Shown in pieces: positions 11,444 through 24,850 of a stretch of DNA of 64,000 bases (position 1 is the first letter of the stretch; every line of letters starts with the position of its first letter). The notes under the pieces were generated by a model. That model ran no database searches, had not been told where the DNA came from, and worked only from the letters and a program-made list of their open reading frames with translations. This DNA comes from Stachybotrys elegans. Lineage: Eukaryota > Ascomycota > Sordariomycetes > Hypocreales > Stachybotryaceae. Location of the stretch: the NCBI GenBank assembly GCA_020746835.1, contig JAGPNK010000004.1, positions 1,674,001 to 1,738,000 of the forward strand, in the 5' to 3' direction. The position numbers and the translations under genes were made by a program.

Positions 11444-14400
11444 ATGGACAGAATGCATCGGCCAAACTCGCCCTCGCGGCCTCCCGAGTACGCGCTTCCG
11501 GGCTATGACGACGAGCATGATATGCCCAGCGGTTATGGGGCCTCTTCCATGCGTCTCTTGACCTCTATGGAGGAAACCTACGATACCAGACAGTATGTAT
11601 CCCTCGCAACCGAGCAACCACCCTCCGCAACGTCGACAAGTTCGAGGCTCGAGCCAAGTGTGCTCCTACCAACCCTCATTCCTCTGCCCCTTAAGACGAA
11701 GAAAGCCCTAGTCCCAGATGAACTTGACCACTGTACAGAGCAGCAGCAGCAGCAGCAGCCAGAAGAACCACACAGTGCAGCCTCGCCATCAAGGATAACC
11801 ACACCGCAAATGCAAGCGCAAACTCAAGAACAAACCCGCCCTTCCCTTAACGTTCCGGCAGATAGGCCACCTCTCACCCGACCAACTTCTGTAAAGTTAC
11901 AGAGGCGGAAGATGTCTAGGCACATGGCAAACGCCGACTTGGTCGATGCTCTACCAACTATTCCCGAAGGTCCCAGCAAAAGGCTCCAGGAGCGCAAGAG
12001 CACCAGCTGTCCTTCGACACCCCGTCCAGAAGAGAAGAAGCCACATGGCCCCAGAAAGCGGCAGACGAGCAGCAAAAGCTTACATGTCCGTTTTACTAGT
12101 TCTCCTATCCGACACTCTTACCAGCCAAGCACCTACTCAGCGCACTCTCGTGGCAACTCGATCCTCGACGATGTTCCCAGCATGCCCCCTCCAGATTCGA
12201 CCTACGTGCCGTTTGCAGGCCGGGAAGACGCTTCTCCTCACAGGCCATGGACTCCCTCGTCTAGAATGACCGACTATACTCGTCCGACCGCCAGCAACAT
12301 CTCATACGAGCCATCTGACCTCAATGGCAGCCCCAGACCCGGGACGCCTTCATCCAGATATGGTGGTAGTCCTCGTCGACCACTGCCTCCGGCACCTCTC
12401 TTCTCCAACTCCTCCAGGCATTCTCAGCCTTTCGCAGATGATGCAACCGTTTCGATACCACTCAACCCTCACGATGATGATGTCTTCGGCCCTGAGTCCG
12501 ACCTCAGTGACTCTCGCCCGCTGCCCTCGCAGCGTGACTCCTACATCTCAGAGCAATCCCAGGATACTCTTAACGAGGATGACGCCGACGAGTACGAAAA
12601 GTTTCATCACTACGGTCCGGCACCGGATGGTGCCCAGGAGCGACGTGGAGTTCGTGCACCACAAATGTCAAAGAAGGAGGTGCAGCTCATCAACGGCGAG
12701 CTGGTTCTTGAATGCAAGATCCCCACCATCCTTTACAGTTTCTTGCCACGTCGCGATGAGATCGAATTCACACACATGCGGTACACTGCCGTGACGTGTG
12801 ATCCAGATGACTTTGTGGAAAGAGGCTACAAGCTGCGACAATGCATCGGAAAGACTACTCGAGAAACCGAGCTCTTCATCTGCATCACCATGTATAACGA
12901 AGATGAGATTGGCTTTACTCGCACCATGCATGCCGTCATGAAGAACATCTCGCACTTCTGCTCCCGAACTCGATCTCGTACTTGGGGAGAAACGGGGTGG
13001 CAAAAGATTGTTGTCTGCATCATTTCAGACGGTCGCGAGAAAATCCACCCACGCACACTCGATGCCCTCGCTGCCATGGGCGTGTACCAGCACGGCATTG
13101 CCAAGAACTTCGTCAACAATCGAGCTGTGCAGGCCCACGTCTACGAGTATACCACGCAAGTATCTCTGGATTCTGACCTCAAGTTCAAAGGTGCCGAAAA
13201 GGGAATCGTCCCCTGCCAGATGATCTTCTGCCTCAAGGAGAAGAACCAGCGTAAGCTCAACTCTCATCGTTGGTTCTTCAACGCATTCGGCAAGGCGCTC
13301 AACCCCAATGTCTGCATCTTGCTTGATGTTGGTACGCGGCCTGGTGGAAATTCCCTCTATCATCTGTGGAAGGCCTTTGATACCGACTCCAACGTTGCTG
13401 GCGCCTGTGGTGAGATCAAAGCAATGAAGGGCAAGTATGGAGTCAACCTCCTCAACCCTCTTGTTGCCTCGCAGAACTTCGAGTACAAGATGTCCAACAT
13501 TCTCGACAAGCCCTTGGAGTCGGTCTTTGGCTACATTACGGTGCTCCCAGGTGCCCTTAGTGCATACAGATATCATGCGCTGCAGAATGACGAAACTGGC
13601 CATGGGCCCCTGAGCCAGTACTTCAAGGGTGAGACGCTGCACGGACAACACGCCGATGTCTTCACAGCAAACATGTACCTTGCCGAGGATCGTATCCTTT
13701 GCTGGGAGCTCGTGGCCAAGAGGAACGAGAGATGGGTTCTGAAATATGTCAAAGCATGCACTGGCGAAACTGACGTACCTGGTAAGCGACCCCCCTGCCT
13801 ACTTCTTTGCAACGCCGCTAATATAAATCTCAGACGCTGTCCCAGAATTCATTTCTCAGCGAAGACGATGGCTCAATGGTGCCTTCTTCGCTGCAGTCTA
13901 TTCCCTCGTGCAATGCCGACAGATCATGTCGACTGACCACACCATTGCGCGAAAGGCCCTTCTCTACATCGAATCCGTCTACCAAGCCATCCAACTCCTC
14001 TTCACCTACTTCTCACTTGCCAACTTCTACCTAACCTTCTACTTCGTGGCTGGTGGCTTGACCGATGAGCGAATCGACCCATTCGGCCATGGTATCGGCA
14101 ACGTCATCTTCATCATTCTACGGTACACGTGTATTCTTCTCACGGCTACTCAGTTCATTCTGTCGCTGGGTAACCGTCCTCAGGGATCGCACAAGCTCTA
14201 CCTCACGAGCATGATTATTTACAGCATCATCATGGTCTACACGCTCTTCGCCTCCATCTACATTGTCGTCACTCAGCTGACTGGCCGGGGCGCCGATGAG
14301 GCCCCTGATCTAACCTTGGGCAACAATGTTTTCACCAACCTTATCGTGTCTATGCTTTCGACCATCGGCCTGTATTTCATCATGTCCTTCATGTATTTGG

Positions 14401-15086
14401 ATCCTTGGCACATGTTCACGTCCTTCCTGCAATACTTCTTGCTCCTTCCCAGCTACATCTGCACTCTGCAGGTCTATGCGTTCTGCAACACTCACGACGT
14501 TACCTGGGGAACCAAGGGTGACAATGTCATCAAGACCGATCTCGGAGGTGCTGTAGGTAAAGGCCAGACAGTCGAGCTCGAAATGCCAAGCGAGCAGCTT
14601 GATATTGATAGCGGATACGACGAGGCTCTGCGTAACCTACGAGACCGTCTCGAGGTGCCTTCGAACCCACCCAGCGAGGCTCAGCTGCAGGAAGATTACT
14701 ACAAGAGCGTGCGCACGTACATGGTCCTGTTGTGGATGATTGCAAACACTATCCTTGCCATGGCGGTCTCCGAGGCTTACAGCAACACCCACATTGGCGA
14801 AAACTTTTACCTGCGCTTCATCCTGTGGGCTGTGGCTGCGCTCGCGCTTTTCCGTGCTATCGGCTCCGCCACCTTTGCCGTCATCAACGTCATCAACATT
14901 ATGGTCGAGGGCAGGATCCGCGTGGGCATCAAGGTGACCGAGTGGATGCCTCCTTGGATGAGCCGTTGGGGTAAAAAGACTAGCGAGAAGATGAGTGCCG
15001 TTGGAAGCAGCGTTGGAGACAGCGTGGTGAGCAGCGTGGTGAGCAGCAGCATCGTGAGCAGCATCGTCAGTAAGTTCCGACGTTGA
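11444..15086 (+). CDS. Class III chitin synthase with long N-terminal extension
   Basis: Exons 11444-13781 and 13834-15086 (52-bp intron inside an Asp codon) encode 1196 residues. The enzyme polymerises UDP-GlcNAc into chitin at the plasma membrane. The conserved part starts near residue 423 ([15 protein letters not shown]). It carries the CHS core, including MYNEDE, the catalytic AEDRILC near residue 747, and QRRRW at residues 788-792. About seven transmembrane segments follow, with a Val/Ser-repetitive C-terminus. The catalytic sequence ([23 protein letters not shown]) is of the class III type specific to filamentous fungi. Class III enzymes are usually near 900 residues. The first 420 residues here are disordered, Pro/Ser/Arg-rich, and include a Gln tract at about residues 98-104. 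An unspliced intron in this part (GTATGT donor at 11593) is possible but was not resolved. Confidence 0.93.
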
Positions 15087-15564
15087 ACGATGATGGGTGC
15101 CTCGTTTTGCAGTCAAATGGTTGGTTGGGTACGGTACATCTGGTCGAAGGGTTTGTACATAAGGGTTCACGATGGATGCTTTTGATACGGATATTTGATG
15201 GATATGATGGTGGCCTGATGGCCTTTTTGTCTGAATAATGTTGGTTTGGAATGATGCCCCAGGGTGCGATTCAGGCGTTTTAGGTAGTCGCAATTGGACT
15301 TTGATGGTTGATTTTGATAATATACATCACGCAGAGCAGACTGGCTATGTGGGTTGGCAGCAAGGGTATTTCTAGATTTCATTGTGATAGATCTCATAAT
15401 AGATGGGCGAGCTGAGATTTGTCTTCTTCATCTACGTCCGTCTCGTTTTTTCTCGTTTCCCATTCTGCGCCAACCGTAAAAAAAAAGACAAAGCTCAATC
15501 CAGAAAAAATTAAACAGATATATACATCAAGAATAAGGGGAAATGTTGTGATATCTCATGAAAT
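15087..15564. other. Convergent 3' intergenic region, chitin synthase / MET5
   Basis: 478 bp between two converging stop codons. It should contain both polyadenylation regions. AT-rich tracts and an A run at 15479-15486 are seen. No gene. Confidence 0.5.
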
Positions 15565-18500
15565 CTACTCTTCCTCGTCCTCTTCAGCAACCTGTATGTG
15601 GTGTCAGCATCGTGATTCCCTAGCTAGATCAAGAAATGGTGACGGAGAAAAAGGGATGTTCAACTTACGCCGTCGTGGAAGTTCTGACCGTCCGTGGTGG
15701 CGTTGATCAGGCCGACGCGGACACAGAAGTCGCCAAACTTCTCGCCTTCCTCGCGCTCGACGGAGTAGCGCTTGAGGAGAGGCTTCATTATGGCAAGGAT
15801 CTCGTCCTCCTTGATGCTGGAGCGGTACAGCTTGTTGAGGCGCTGGCCGTGGTAGCCGCCGCCGAGGTACATGTTGTAGGCGCCGTAGGCCTTGCCGACG
15901 AAGGCGACCTCGGCGAGCCAGGGGCGGGCGCAACCGTTGGGGCAGCCCGTCATGCGCATGACGATGGAGTCCTGTCGCAGGCCGCTCTCCTCGAGGCAGC
16001 CCTCGAGCTTGGAGATGAGGACGGGGAGGTAGCGCTCCGACTCGGCCATGGCGAGGCCGCAGGTGGGGAAGGCGACGCAGGCCGAGGAGCTGAGGCGCAT
16101 GCCCGAGAACTGAACGTTGTCGAGCTTGTACTTCTTCATGAGCTCCTTGAGGGCGGGGACGTCCTCGTCGGCGACGTTGCTGAGGATGAGGTGCTGGTTG
16201 CCCGTCAGTCGGAACTCGCCCTTGTGCACCTTGGCAATCTCGCGGAGTCCCGTCTTCATCCGGAACTCGGGCGTGTCCTCGATGCGGCCGTTCTCGATAA
16301 AGAAGGTGAAGTGGTTGAGGCCGGTCTCGTCCTTTTGCCATCCAAACGTGTCGATGTTGCTCTTGAACTCAAAGGGCTTCTCCTGCTCAAACTTCTTGCC
16401 CCAGAGCTCCTCGACCTTGCCGCGGAAGACGTCGACGCCCATGTCGTCAATGGTGTACTTGAGACGGGCGTGCTTGCGGTTCTTGCGGTCGCCGTGGTCG
16501 CGCTGGACGAGCATGATCTTCTCGCAGGCGATGTGCACCTCGTCTGCAGAGCAGTAGCCCATCATGCGGCCAGTCTGGGGGTACGTCTTCTTATTGTTGT
16601 GCGTGGCACCCATACCACCACCCGCTAGGACGTTGAAGCCCTCCAGGTTTCCGTCTGCACCCTTGATCGCAATCAAACCAATATCGTGGGCGTAGACATC
16701 CGTGTCGTTGTGCGGTGGGACGGCAATGGTGATCTTGAACTTTCGAGGGAGATAGGTGGGGCCGTACAGAGGCTCAAAGTCCTGGACAGCATCGCCGGCA
16801 ACCTGCGTCTTCTTGTCGTTCTCGTCCGTGAGCCAGATCTCGTGGTATGCAGTCGTGGAGGGCAGGAGGTGGTCGCTGATCTTGGCCGAGGCGGCATGCA
16901 CCTGCTTGTGGAACTTGGACTGAGTAGGGAGAGAGCTGCACATGACGTTTCGGTTGACATCACCGCAGGCGGCAATGGTGGTCATGAGGGCTCGGTTGAT
17001 GGCTTGCATAGCAGGCTTGAGCTTGCCCTTGACAACACCGTGGAACTGGAAGGTCTGACGGGTCGTAAGCTTCATCGTCTCGTTGCCAAGGGACGTGCTG
17101 ATGTCGTCCATCTGAATCCACTGCAGCGGCGTGGCGACACCACCGGGAAGACGGCAGCGAATCATGAAAGAGTATGCCGGCTCCAGACCCTGGGCCTTTC
17201 TCTCATCTCGAACATCACGGTCGTCCTGCATGTAGGTTCCATGGAACTTGGTGAGCTGAGAATCCGAGGCTGAGATGGCACCAGTGCTTGGGTCGTTCAG
17301 ACCCTCGACGATGGTTCCACGCAGGTAGTTCGATGCCAGCTTGATATCCTCGTTGGTGATAGGCGGGGGCTCATCGGGAAGGCCATCGACCTTGTCCACA
17401 CCAAGAGCAGTCCAGATCTTGGGCTCCCACTCCTTATAACCAGTCTGGTAAGCATCAGGATCCTGATCGTCTCCAAGTCCCGTGTCTGCCAGTTTCTTGG
17501 CTCCGAGGTTAGTCAGAACTCGGTCGAGATCCTTGGCAGGCTTGTTGTAGTAGATCTTATCCTCCTTGCGAGGCCAGTAGTGGCTATCTCCAAGACCAAA
17601 AATGGAATAGTTGACAGTGGCAAGATCCAAATCGGTGTTATCCTTGATGGCATCCCAGAATGGCAGACCGTTCTGGGGGAACTCTCCCTGACCAGCCGTG
17701 GATGTGATGAAGACAATGTTCTCCTCGCTCGGCAGGTCCTCGAGAGGGTAGTCCTCCATGGCCATCACGGTAGTCTTGAGACCACGGGCTCGTCCACGGT
17801 TGCCAAGGCGCTTTGCGAGACTCGTGGCATTGCCGTTATCAGACGCAAACAGAATCGTCAGAGGAGCTCCCAGAAGACCCTCCAGAAGCTGGGCGTAGGC
17901 ATCCTTGGCCTTGCGCTTCTGCTCTGTGCGGACCTCGGAGCCGAAGTCCTTGGCCAGAGAAGCTGCAAAGTCAGGCTCCTTCTTCATGAGCTGAGTCAAC
18001 TGGTTGTCTCGGGCCAGGAAGGCCTTGAGCTCTTGCTTGATAAGTTCCGAGTCAAGAGAGAAGTTGGGCTGACCCTTGGACTCATTCTGAGGGTTCCATC
18101 GGTACAGAGGCCAGTAGCCAGCATCAACGGCCTTCTTGGTCTCCTGGAGTACGGTCAGGGGTGAGTCAGACTCGCCAAAGTAGGGCAGGTAGGCCAAAAC
18201 GACAGAAGGACCGTCGAACTTGTCAGCCTCGAGCATCGCCTGAAGCACTTGCGTGTAAGAGCTGTAAACGGCCGTCGAAGCGACGTAGACGTTGCCAAAG
18301 TTCATGGCGTACAGACCAATATCCTTCTTGCGTCGGTTGGCGTCAGCAGCAGACTTCTCGGAGTATGGTGTTGAGTCGATGATGAGCATGTTAACATTCT
18401 CTCCAGAGGCCAACACGTGGTGAACACCCGAGTTGCCGAGATCGTATGACCAAGCATCAGATCCCATGAGCCAGAGGGATTCCTTGCGGAAGAGTGCCTT

Positions 18501-20623
18501 GTTGGATAGGAGCTTGCGAGCAATAGCGGATCCGTCAGTCTCGAGTCGGGAGATGACATCGCCAGCAAGCTCGGTAGACTTGGCAGGGTCCTCGGCAGCA
18601 ACAGCCCAGCGTGCGAGCCAGGACTTGGGGCTTTCGGTGATGAACTCCTGGCTGCTTGCGGCATCCTTTGCCTCGGCGACAAACTTGGAGCGAAGCTCCT
18701 TGCGAGCTAGCAGGGAGCCAAAACCAAACTCGGGGCTTGCGGAGACGTTGGCAGAGATGCCAGTGTGCTTCGAGTTCAGGGCGTTTGCAACGTAGGTCCT
18801 CGAGCCAAACAGCTGATCGAGAATCTTGGAGTAGGCATTCTCCAGCTGAGGGACCTCCAGCTTGGGTTCGGTGGGTTGAGAGGTGACCTTTTGGCCAACC
18901 TCAAGGTTCTGGAGGGGCTTTTCGGCGGTCAGGTTCTGCAGAACACCACGAATGGCTTGGCTGGCAGTCTCGGGGGTGATGTGACCCAGCTGGTGGCCAA
19001 CAATGACCTCCACGCCTCCGGGGCCGCTCTTGATAGAGGTCAAGACATCAATAAGGAGAGGTCCCCACTTTGTAGTCTTGCGGTGAATCTGCTCCAGCAC
19101 AGCTATCCTCTTGATGGACGCAGGGATGGATTCCACCAGCTTGGATCCGAGCCAGGGTCGGTAGAGTCGAGCGGTCAGGATACCAGCAGAGGCAGAGATA
19201 TCGTCAGCCTTGGTGCTGTCGATGGCGTCGCCGAAGGCAGCGCTGTCCGAGCCGAAGATGAAGAGGCAGTTGACAGCGTTTTCGGGGCCCGAGTACTGGA
19301 ATGGCTTATATGTCCGGCCAAGAGCGTGGTTCATCTGGGCCCAAATTCGAGTGGCGCATGTGTAGATATCCTCCGAGGTGATCAAGGGAGCGGCGGTTTC
19401 GACGGTGGTGGCGGCTGAGGAGGGAGCGCCAGGTGTGCTGGCGACGCTGGCGCTGCTCGACTTGACGGAGGGCTCAGCAGATACGACCTTGGACGACGCC
19501 GAGGGGGCCTGGAGGTGGGTGGAATCGGCCAGGGCTCCGTTGGTCTTAACAGCTGGCTCGGGGTGGTCGGTAGAAACGGCGACGTGTCCGTCGTCGGTGT
19601 AAATGGTAGATCCAGAGGTGGTGCTGGCCTGGAACCTCCTGACACTGTCCATATCGAGAAGCTGGCGGACGACAGTAGCATCCTCGACAGAGATGGGCTC
19701 GTCGGTTTTGGCGACATCGGGGTCGAAGAAGTGGACAACACCCTTGCCAGTGCGGATGGCCAAGGCGTGAGCCGTAATGGCCATATCCTGAGCCTCTTGC
19801 AGAGACTCAGACTGCAAAAAGGTCCATCCCGAGTTTCGAATGGAGGTGATGACTGAGAAATCGGCGTCTCCACGGGGCTGGAGGGAGACGTGGAGGACAA
19901 TGGGATAGTTGGCCAGCTTGTAGAGGTGGGAGACGGAGGGGAGGAGAATGCTGGACGTGGTGGTTACGGAGACGAGTTTGCCAGATCGGATGGGAGTGAA
20001 GGCAGAGAGCAGAGGGTCGGCATTTTGACGAACAGGCTCGATCTAGAGGAACAGGTCAGTATTCACCCATGGGGCTTGCGGAGGGGTCGAAAATTGACTT
20101 ACTGAAGGAACGGCGCCAGCAGCCTGGGAGACAAGACCCTGGTCGTTGCGGCCGGCATATCGCTTGAGGTGGGAAGAGAAGTCGGAGTCGACAGTGAGGG
20201 AGGGCTGGACTGAGAGGATGACATCGCTGGAGAGGTAGGCGATTCTCGCAACTGCAGAAGAGGAATTGAGTCAGCGGTGCGTATGGGAGAGTAGTTTGGG
20301 GGTTTCTCGAGAGGGGAATAAAAGTCGAGGAATTGGAAATAGAAAATGGAATAAGACAAGGAGACAAAATCTGGTGTTGAGCGTTGCGTGTTCAGGGTCC
20401 AACTTGTCCATTCCACGTCCCTCCATGCATCCATCACCCCTCCATGCGGGACACAGCAGGCGGCATAGATTAGATAGGGAGAGAAAAGCAGCAGCGCAGC
20501 AGAAGGACGAAGCAAAGAAAGGAAGCACCTACCAGCCTCTTCAGGCGTGCGGATATGATGAACAGACTCCATCTTCTGGTCTTGGTCGCCAAAGGACACA
20601 ATAGACCTGAAGAGAGCGTCCAT
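15565..20623 (-). CDS. MET5: Assimilatory sulfite reductase (NADPH) hemoprotein beta subunit
   Basis: Four exons, 20623-20533, 20251-20103, 20042-15669 and 15591-15565, encode 1546 residues. With the MET10 flavoprotein this cytosolic enzyme reduces sulfite to sulfide for cysteine and methionine synthesis. From the N-terminus, pyruvate:ferredoxin-oxidoreductase-like domains run to about residue 790. A flavodoxin domain follows at about 805-950 (ILFASDNGNA, STAGQGEFP, GLGDSHYW). The sulfite-reductase hemoprotein half-domains come after about residue 1030, with siroheme and 4Fe-4S ligands in CVAFPTC near 1404 and GCPNGC near 1446. The final exon is only 27 nt and encodes an acidic tail (VAEEDEEE). 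Length matches fungal MET5. Splice joins restore a continuous conserved frame (VARIAYLSSDV). Confidence 0.96.
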
Positions 20624-21972
20624 GGCGGCTGACTTGGTTTTATTATGGGAATGGAGGTATGGACGGACTCTCTGGGCTTTGGGGGAAACTAAGGGCTTTC
20701 GGCTGGAGCACACCTGAGAGCGGAATCGCAACAAGAGCTCCACCTGGGAGGCGTGCGCAGAGGACCCGCGGGGAAAATTTTAGGCCATCAAGCAAAGGTT
20801 TGAGAAATTGCGTGATCGCTCTAGGCCGAGCTTCCTGGGCAGCGGCGAGCCGTGATTCATGAGCGACGCCGTAGAGGGCCGCCGGAGAGGGGGGGGTTTG
20901 CGGGAGGGGAGGCGCGGGAGTGGCCTTTACCTCTTTGAGAGTACCGATTTTTTTGAACTTGGAATCCCCATTCATTCATTCTCCATTCCACACCCCCAAT
21001 CGATCCAATCCAGAATTCACTGACAAATGCCTCGACCTGGATTCGTACATGCAGTTCCGCCGGCCATTGAGTCTCCTAATTCCAGTCTACCTTGGGTGTC
21101 TATCTACTACTACCTAGGTCGCCCGTCTAGCCAGACATACACACAGTACATACATATATCTATCACATATAGATGCTATCCGTCATTCATGTTGAATCTT
21201 TTCCTGTCAACGCCACAACCATATTTTACACACATCCTCAACAATTACGTAGAACTTGCAAACACAATACACACGCCCCCCGTCCACATTGATTATCCAT
21301 CCCACAAAGAGGGAAAAAAGACAGCAACACTTGGTGTAGCGATGGCGTGCTCGACGTCGCCATAGCATACTAGGACGGCAGCCGTTTACGGACCCTCCAA
21401 CTCTACCGCTAGCCAATCCTGGCGCGCGAATATTGCACCTCGTCCTCATCTCGAGCATGTTGCATACTGCTCTCTATTGACGCGACCCGCTCCGACTTCC
21501 GCCCACTGCCTTCACATCTGCCCCGACAGCCCGGTCCCCAGATCCCGAATGCCGGCCGATCTGATCCCGCACATAGATGACACCGTCCGTCTACGGAACA
21601 GGGACGTGATGATGGGGTCATGGTGATGGATTATGGGGCCAAGTTTAATATGCCTAATAACTGCATACATAGGTAGTAATGCATGCGGGCGTCCTTCGGG
21701 TTCCGGGGTAAAATAGCCAAATGCCTCATCGATTTGGTAGGTTTATTATAATTACTGACTCCCTTTCATCCCCTTCATATGCAATAATTAATGCCAAGCT
21801 ATGTCCGTTGTCCCTTCCATCAAGTAGGTACCTATATACCAGCGCCATCCAAGTTTGGGGTCTTTGGTCTCATGATTATTATTACCACCGCATATTCATC
21901 TCTTCCCGCCGGGAGTCGGTTTCTCGTCGACGAATAAGCTCCAACCGCGTGGCCCTCAACCCTCCCTGGCTC
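20624..21972. other. Intergenic, MET5 upstream / KEI1 downstream
   Basis: About 1.35 kb between two minus-strand genes, holding the MET5 promoter and the KEI1 3' region. A G run at 20891-20896 and several AT-rich patches (about 21130-21290, 21740-21800) are seen. No credible protein gene. Confidence 0.5.
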
Positions 21973-22737
21973 TTATACTTCGGCCGCAACGACCTGGCGG
22001 CCCTTGCCCGCCCACTGTTCGCCTTGCTCCAGCCAGAATCCTCGGCCAACAACCAGCATCAGTCGACCGAGACGTCCCTTTCGGCCCTGTCCGCCGGGGA
22101 GGCCCTCTGCAAAGGGGCCATCTCGCTCGGTAATCTCCATCCGCGAAGTATACTGTTGTAGTGTCATGCGAGCATAGGCCATGACCACCATGCTGAAGTA
22201 GATCCGGATCAGCGTCAGCCCGACAATGAGGACCATACTCGTCGCCGTCTCCTCGGGTTTGGCGCCTGGCTTCCCACTGCCGTCGCCCGCTGCAGCATCC
22301 ACCGCGACGGGTGCAGTGTTGGCCAGGTACCACGTCATTCCGAATGCCGCTGTGTACGCGCTGTTGATGACGGTATCCAGAATGTAGAGCCATGCCAGCG
22401 CCAGGCATTCGAAAGGCGACTGTTTTCGGATATGAGGGACAAGGTAGGCGAGCAGTCCCAGCACGACGATCGAGTATAGGTAGGTTGACAGCTGTAATAG
22501 CGAGAGTTGGTAGCCCGTGAGGATGGCCAGCAGCCCGTAGAAGCCGGTGACTTTATTGAATACGAGCGCGAGCGAAACCAGCTCGGTGCCGGTCTGCAGA
22601 TTCACAAGCCCAAGCAGGGTCTGGAGGCAACGAGTTAGCATGGCGCTGCGCTGACAACAGTCCCAAATGACCCCCAATAGCCCCTTTCTTACCTTGACGC
22701 GGGGTATCCGCAGGTATTGTCTCGTGAACCGCGACAT
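21973..22737 (-). CDS. KEI1: Inositolphosphorylceramide synthase subunit Kei1 (DUF1753)
   Basis: Two exons, 22737-22693 and 22620-21973, with a 72-bp intron, encode 230 residues. Kei1 is the Golgi partner of the IPC synthase catalytic subunit Aur1 and is needed for its activity and localisation in yeast. The N-terminus (MSRFTRQYLRIPRVK) is followed by LLGLVNLQTGTEL, a first hydrophobic segment, then VTGFYGLLAILTG and two further hydrophobic segments. A fourth lies after a Lys/Pro-rich loop (MVLIVGLTLIRIYFSMVVMAYAR). Length fits the family, which is about 220 residues in yeast. An open frame continues upstream of the chosen ATG, but that part lacks family character. The chosen ATG puts the short basic segment directly before the first membrane helix. 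Confidence 0.85.
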   Translation of the reverse strand: MSRFTRQYLRIPRVKVRKGLLGVIWDCCQRSAMLTRCLQTLLGLVNLQTGTELVSLALVFNKVTGFYGLLAILTGYQLSLLQLSTYLYSIVVLGLLAYLVPHIRKQSPFECLALAWLYILDTVINSAYTAAFGMTWYLANTAPVAVDAAAGDGSGKPGAKPEETATSMVLIVGLTLIRIYFSMVVMAYARMTLQQYTSRMEITERDGPFAEGLPGGQGRKGRLGRLMLVVGRGFWLEQGEQWAGKGRQVVAAEV

Positions 22738-23372
22738 TGTGATATCCGACGAATTGTCCTGTTGCGACGGGCACCGCTGGCTAGTTATCGCGCGCTTCAA
22801 GGTCGTGTAAAGGGGATGAAGATGCAAATTTGAAATGCCCCAAGACCCGTGAGATGTCGGCGATGACGGTAGTTCTGCGGCTCCACTTTCAATATCCGCA
22901 GGGCCCGAAGCCCAATTTCTATCCATGTTATCCGTACTATGCACGGATTGGTCAGTGCATATGTCTGCCCAGGCTGCTATTTCTGACTGATCTCCTGATA
23001 AACTATTCGCACGGATACGAAAGTACCAACTTAGTAGTAGGTTGACGAGCAACAATACTTTAATCACCCTAGCTTCAACTTGCAACAACGTTGGGCTTCT
23101 CAGCCAATCACCATTCGAATAAATATCCAGGTCTAACACGAGTATCTCCTTCTACTTCTACTTCCTCTCTCGCTCATCTACCAGGTCCTGAAATGTATGC
23201 TAGGTAATTAAGTATATGCATGTTTAGCGATCGTAGGCTCGTGGTCCAGCTGTATTATACAAGTTCAATACTCAGATCCACCCGCTGTGCGTAATGTCAT
23301 GTTTGTATCAGAACCAAGCTCCCCTTAGGAAACAAAGTACTTCCTCCCCAAGCTCCCCATTAGCACTGGCTT
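22738..23372. other. Intergenic, KEI1 upstream / YPT6 downstream
   Basis: 635 bp containing the KEI1 promoter and the YPT6 3' region. No additional gene was recognised. Confidence 0.5.
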
Positions 23373-24337
<965 letters not shown>

Positions 24338-24850
24338 GATTGTGCAGGTGATCCGATCCGTTCGCAGTAAGGGGTATTCTTAATCGGGTACCAGGTACTC
24401 CCGAGGGGTAAACAGCCTCAAGAATGCAGACACAAATTGCGCCCTCCTCTTTGTCCGATCGTTTAGTCGGCGCTGGGGGTGGCGGGGTCTGGTTCGGTTC
24501 TGTCTCTTTTCGCGTTTGCCTGGGGGAGGGAGGTTGAGGTGATCGCCGCCAATTCGAAAGGAAACCTGGGGCGTGGATTGGAGAGGCTCGCATGACGCTT
24601 TCAGTATAGGTGCCCGCAGCCCCCAGTGAGGCCTGGCACGTGCTGATAAGCTGTTGGCCAGGCCCAGCTCGGCTTTGGCCAAAGGTCCCCCACATCAGTC
24701 CTGATAAGAGTAGAGAACCGGCTCCACTTAAAAAAATTCCCTGGATTGCCAGTATTCATTCATTGCGAAAAAGGGCCTCCCCACCATCCACCATCGACAA
24801 AACGCATCTCGATACTTAACAATCGAGAGCTGTCCCTCGAGCCGTTCAAG
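24338..24850. promoter_or_regulatory. Divergent promoter region, YPT6 / NOP53
   Basis: 513 bp separate the two ATGs on opposite strands, so both promoters lie here. The region has pyrimidine-rich and purine-rich tracts (about 24475-24535) but no obvious TATA box. That is usual for housekeeping genes. Confidence 0.45.

Noticed and set aside
15636..19418. Long plus-strand open frames antisense to MET5
   Set aside because: They mirror the strong codon bias of the MET5 coding strand and contain no recognisable domains.
22738..23139. Upstream in-frame extension of KEI1 (open to a 388-residue reading)
   Set aside because: The added sequence is not family-like, and the intron after residue 15 is needed for the conserved frame. 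The ATG at 22737 gives the expected length.
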